Shown: positions 14,173 through 14,498 of the stretch, piece by piece | Position numbering within the stretch: position 1 is the first letter of the stretch | How the letters are laid out: every line of letters starts with the position of its first letter | DNA from: Zoogloeaceae bacterium | GTDB taxonomy: Bacteria > Pseudomonadota > Gammaproteobacteria > Burkholderiales > Rhodocyclaceae | NCBI GenBank assembly: GCA_031259605.1 | Contig: JAIRLE010000076.1 | Span: forward strand, 1-14,498 | DNA: 14,498 nt | Direction: 5' to 3' | Program-made: the position numbers and the translations under genes | The notes under the pieces: model-generated | Told to the model about the DNA's origin: nothing | Databases searched by the model: none | What the model saw: only the letters and a program-made list of their open reading frames with translations

Positions 14173-14498
14173 ATGGACCACCCAAGTTCGAAACAATTTC
14201 CCTCCGCTTTTCAGGTGCTTTTTGGCGTGTTGCTGATGGCCGTCGGTTGGAGCCAAAATGCCTGGGCGTTGGACACTGAACGCGAACGCTGTCCCGATGC
14301 CATCGTGAAAAGCGTTGGCGAATTCTTTCGCCTCGATCATTTCGCCTATCCCAAAGACAATTATTCTCCAAGTGTCGAAAACGGCGGACTGATCGTGGCG
14401 GGGGTGTGCAAACCGTTGCCCAATGACGCCTCTCGCGTCATTGCCGCGTTTGCCTACGATGCAGGGGTCGAATATGAGAAAAAACTCCTGCTCGTGGT
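14173..14498 (+). CDS. Secreted protein of unknown function, 5' part only
   Basis: From ATG 14173 (weak GGAAAAG upstream) the frame is open to the window end, giving 108 complete codons. A clear signal peptide covers roughly residues 1-32 (hydrophobic core VLFGVLLMAVGW, cleavage probably after NAWA), so the protein is exported. The mature part starts LDTERERCPDAIVKSVGEFF, with cysteines in RERCPDA and GVCKPLP that could pair as a disulfide. I do not recognise the family. Base composition is less GC-rich than the core genes, which with its position beside the prophage relic hints at an acquired gene. Confidence 0.75.
   Translation, partial: MDHPSSKQFPSAFQVLFGVLLMAVGWSQNAWALDTERERCPDAIVKSVGEFFRLDHFAYPKDNYSPSVENGGLIVAGVCKPLPNDASRVIAAFAYDAGVEYEKKLLLV

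Noticed and set aside
1..14498. CRISPR array, tRNA, rRNA, insertion sequence with transposase
   Set aside because: No regularly spaced short repeats, no cloverleaf or rRNA sequence and no transposase frame were seen by eye.

Overview
The window reads as a GC-rich proteobacterial chromosome segment, most likely from a betaproteobacterium. I base this on the E. coli-type IlvD, on the RseC-MucD-glutaredoxin gene order (known from betaproteobacterial sigma-E regions) and on the PPK2, MiaA and PaaK sequences. No tRNA, rRNA, CRISPR array or intact insertion sequence was seen.

Layout: (1) 1-653, minus: the 5' part of a DUF3560 gene of plasmid/phage type, cut by the window edge, followed by about 560 bases with no convincing gene. 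(2) 1220-4459, plus: polyphosphate kinase 2, a secreted DUF3298 protein and miaA. Two copies of a ~159-bp structured repeat bracket the last two genes (2475-2632 and 4428-4586). (3) 4602-10208, minus: ilvD, then the overlapping set rseC-mucD-glutaredoxin, then paaK. (4) 10209-11637: a relic of a beta-carbonic anhydrase (minus), a YciA-type acyl-CoA thioesterase (plus) and a frameshifted XRE-type regulator (plus). (5) 11650-13994: a decaying prophage fragment on the minus strand (Rha/ANT antirepressor, frameshifted HNH nuclease, damaged DUF1064-like nuclease), interrupted by an intact HI1419/HI1420-type toxin-antitoxin pair on the plus strand with a clear promoter and palindromic operator. (6) 14173 to the end: the start of a secreted protein I do not recognise.

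Functionally, the core genes cover phosphate/nucleotide metabolism (PPK2), tRNA modification (MiaA), envelope stress and periplasmic proteolysis (RseC, MucD), branched-chain amino acid synthesis (IlvD) and phenylacetate activation (PaaK). RseC, MucD and the glutaredoxin overlap end to start and look translationally coupled, but rpoE, rseA and rseB, which usually precede them, are not here.

The least explained item is the ~159-bp repeat. Its copies differ at about 14 positions, and within two of the predicted stems substitutions occur as compensating pairs, so the folded structure appears to be kept. One copy provides the last residues and stop codon of miaA; the other provides the leader and a possible start codon of the DUF3298 gene.
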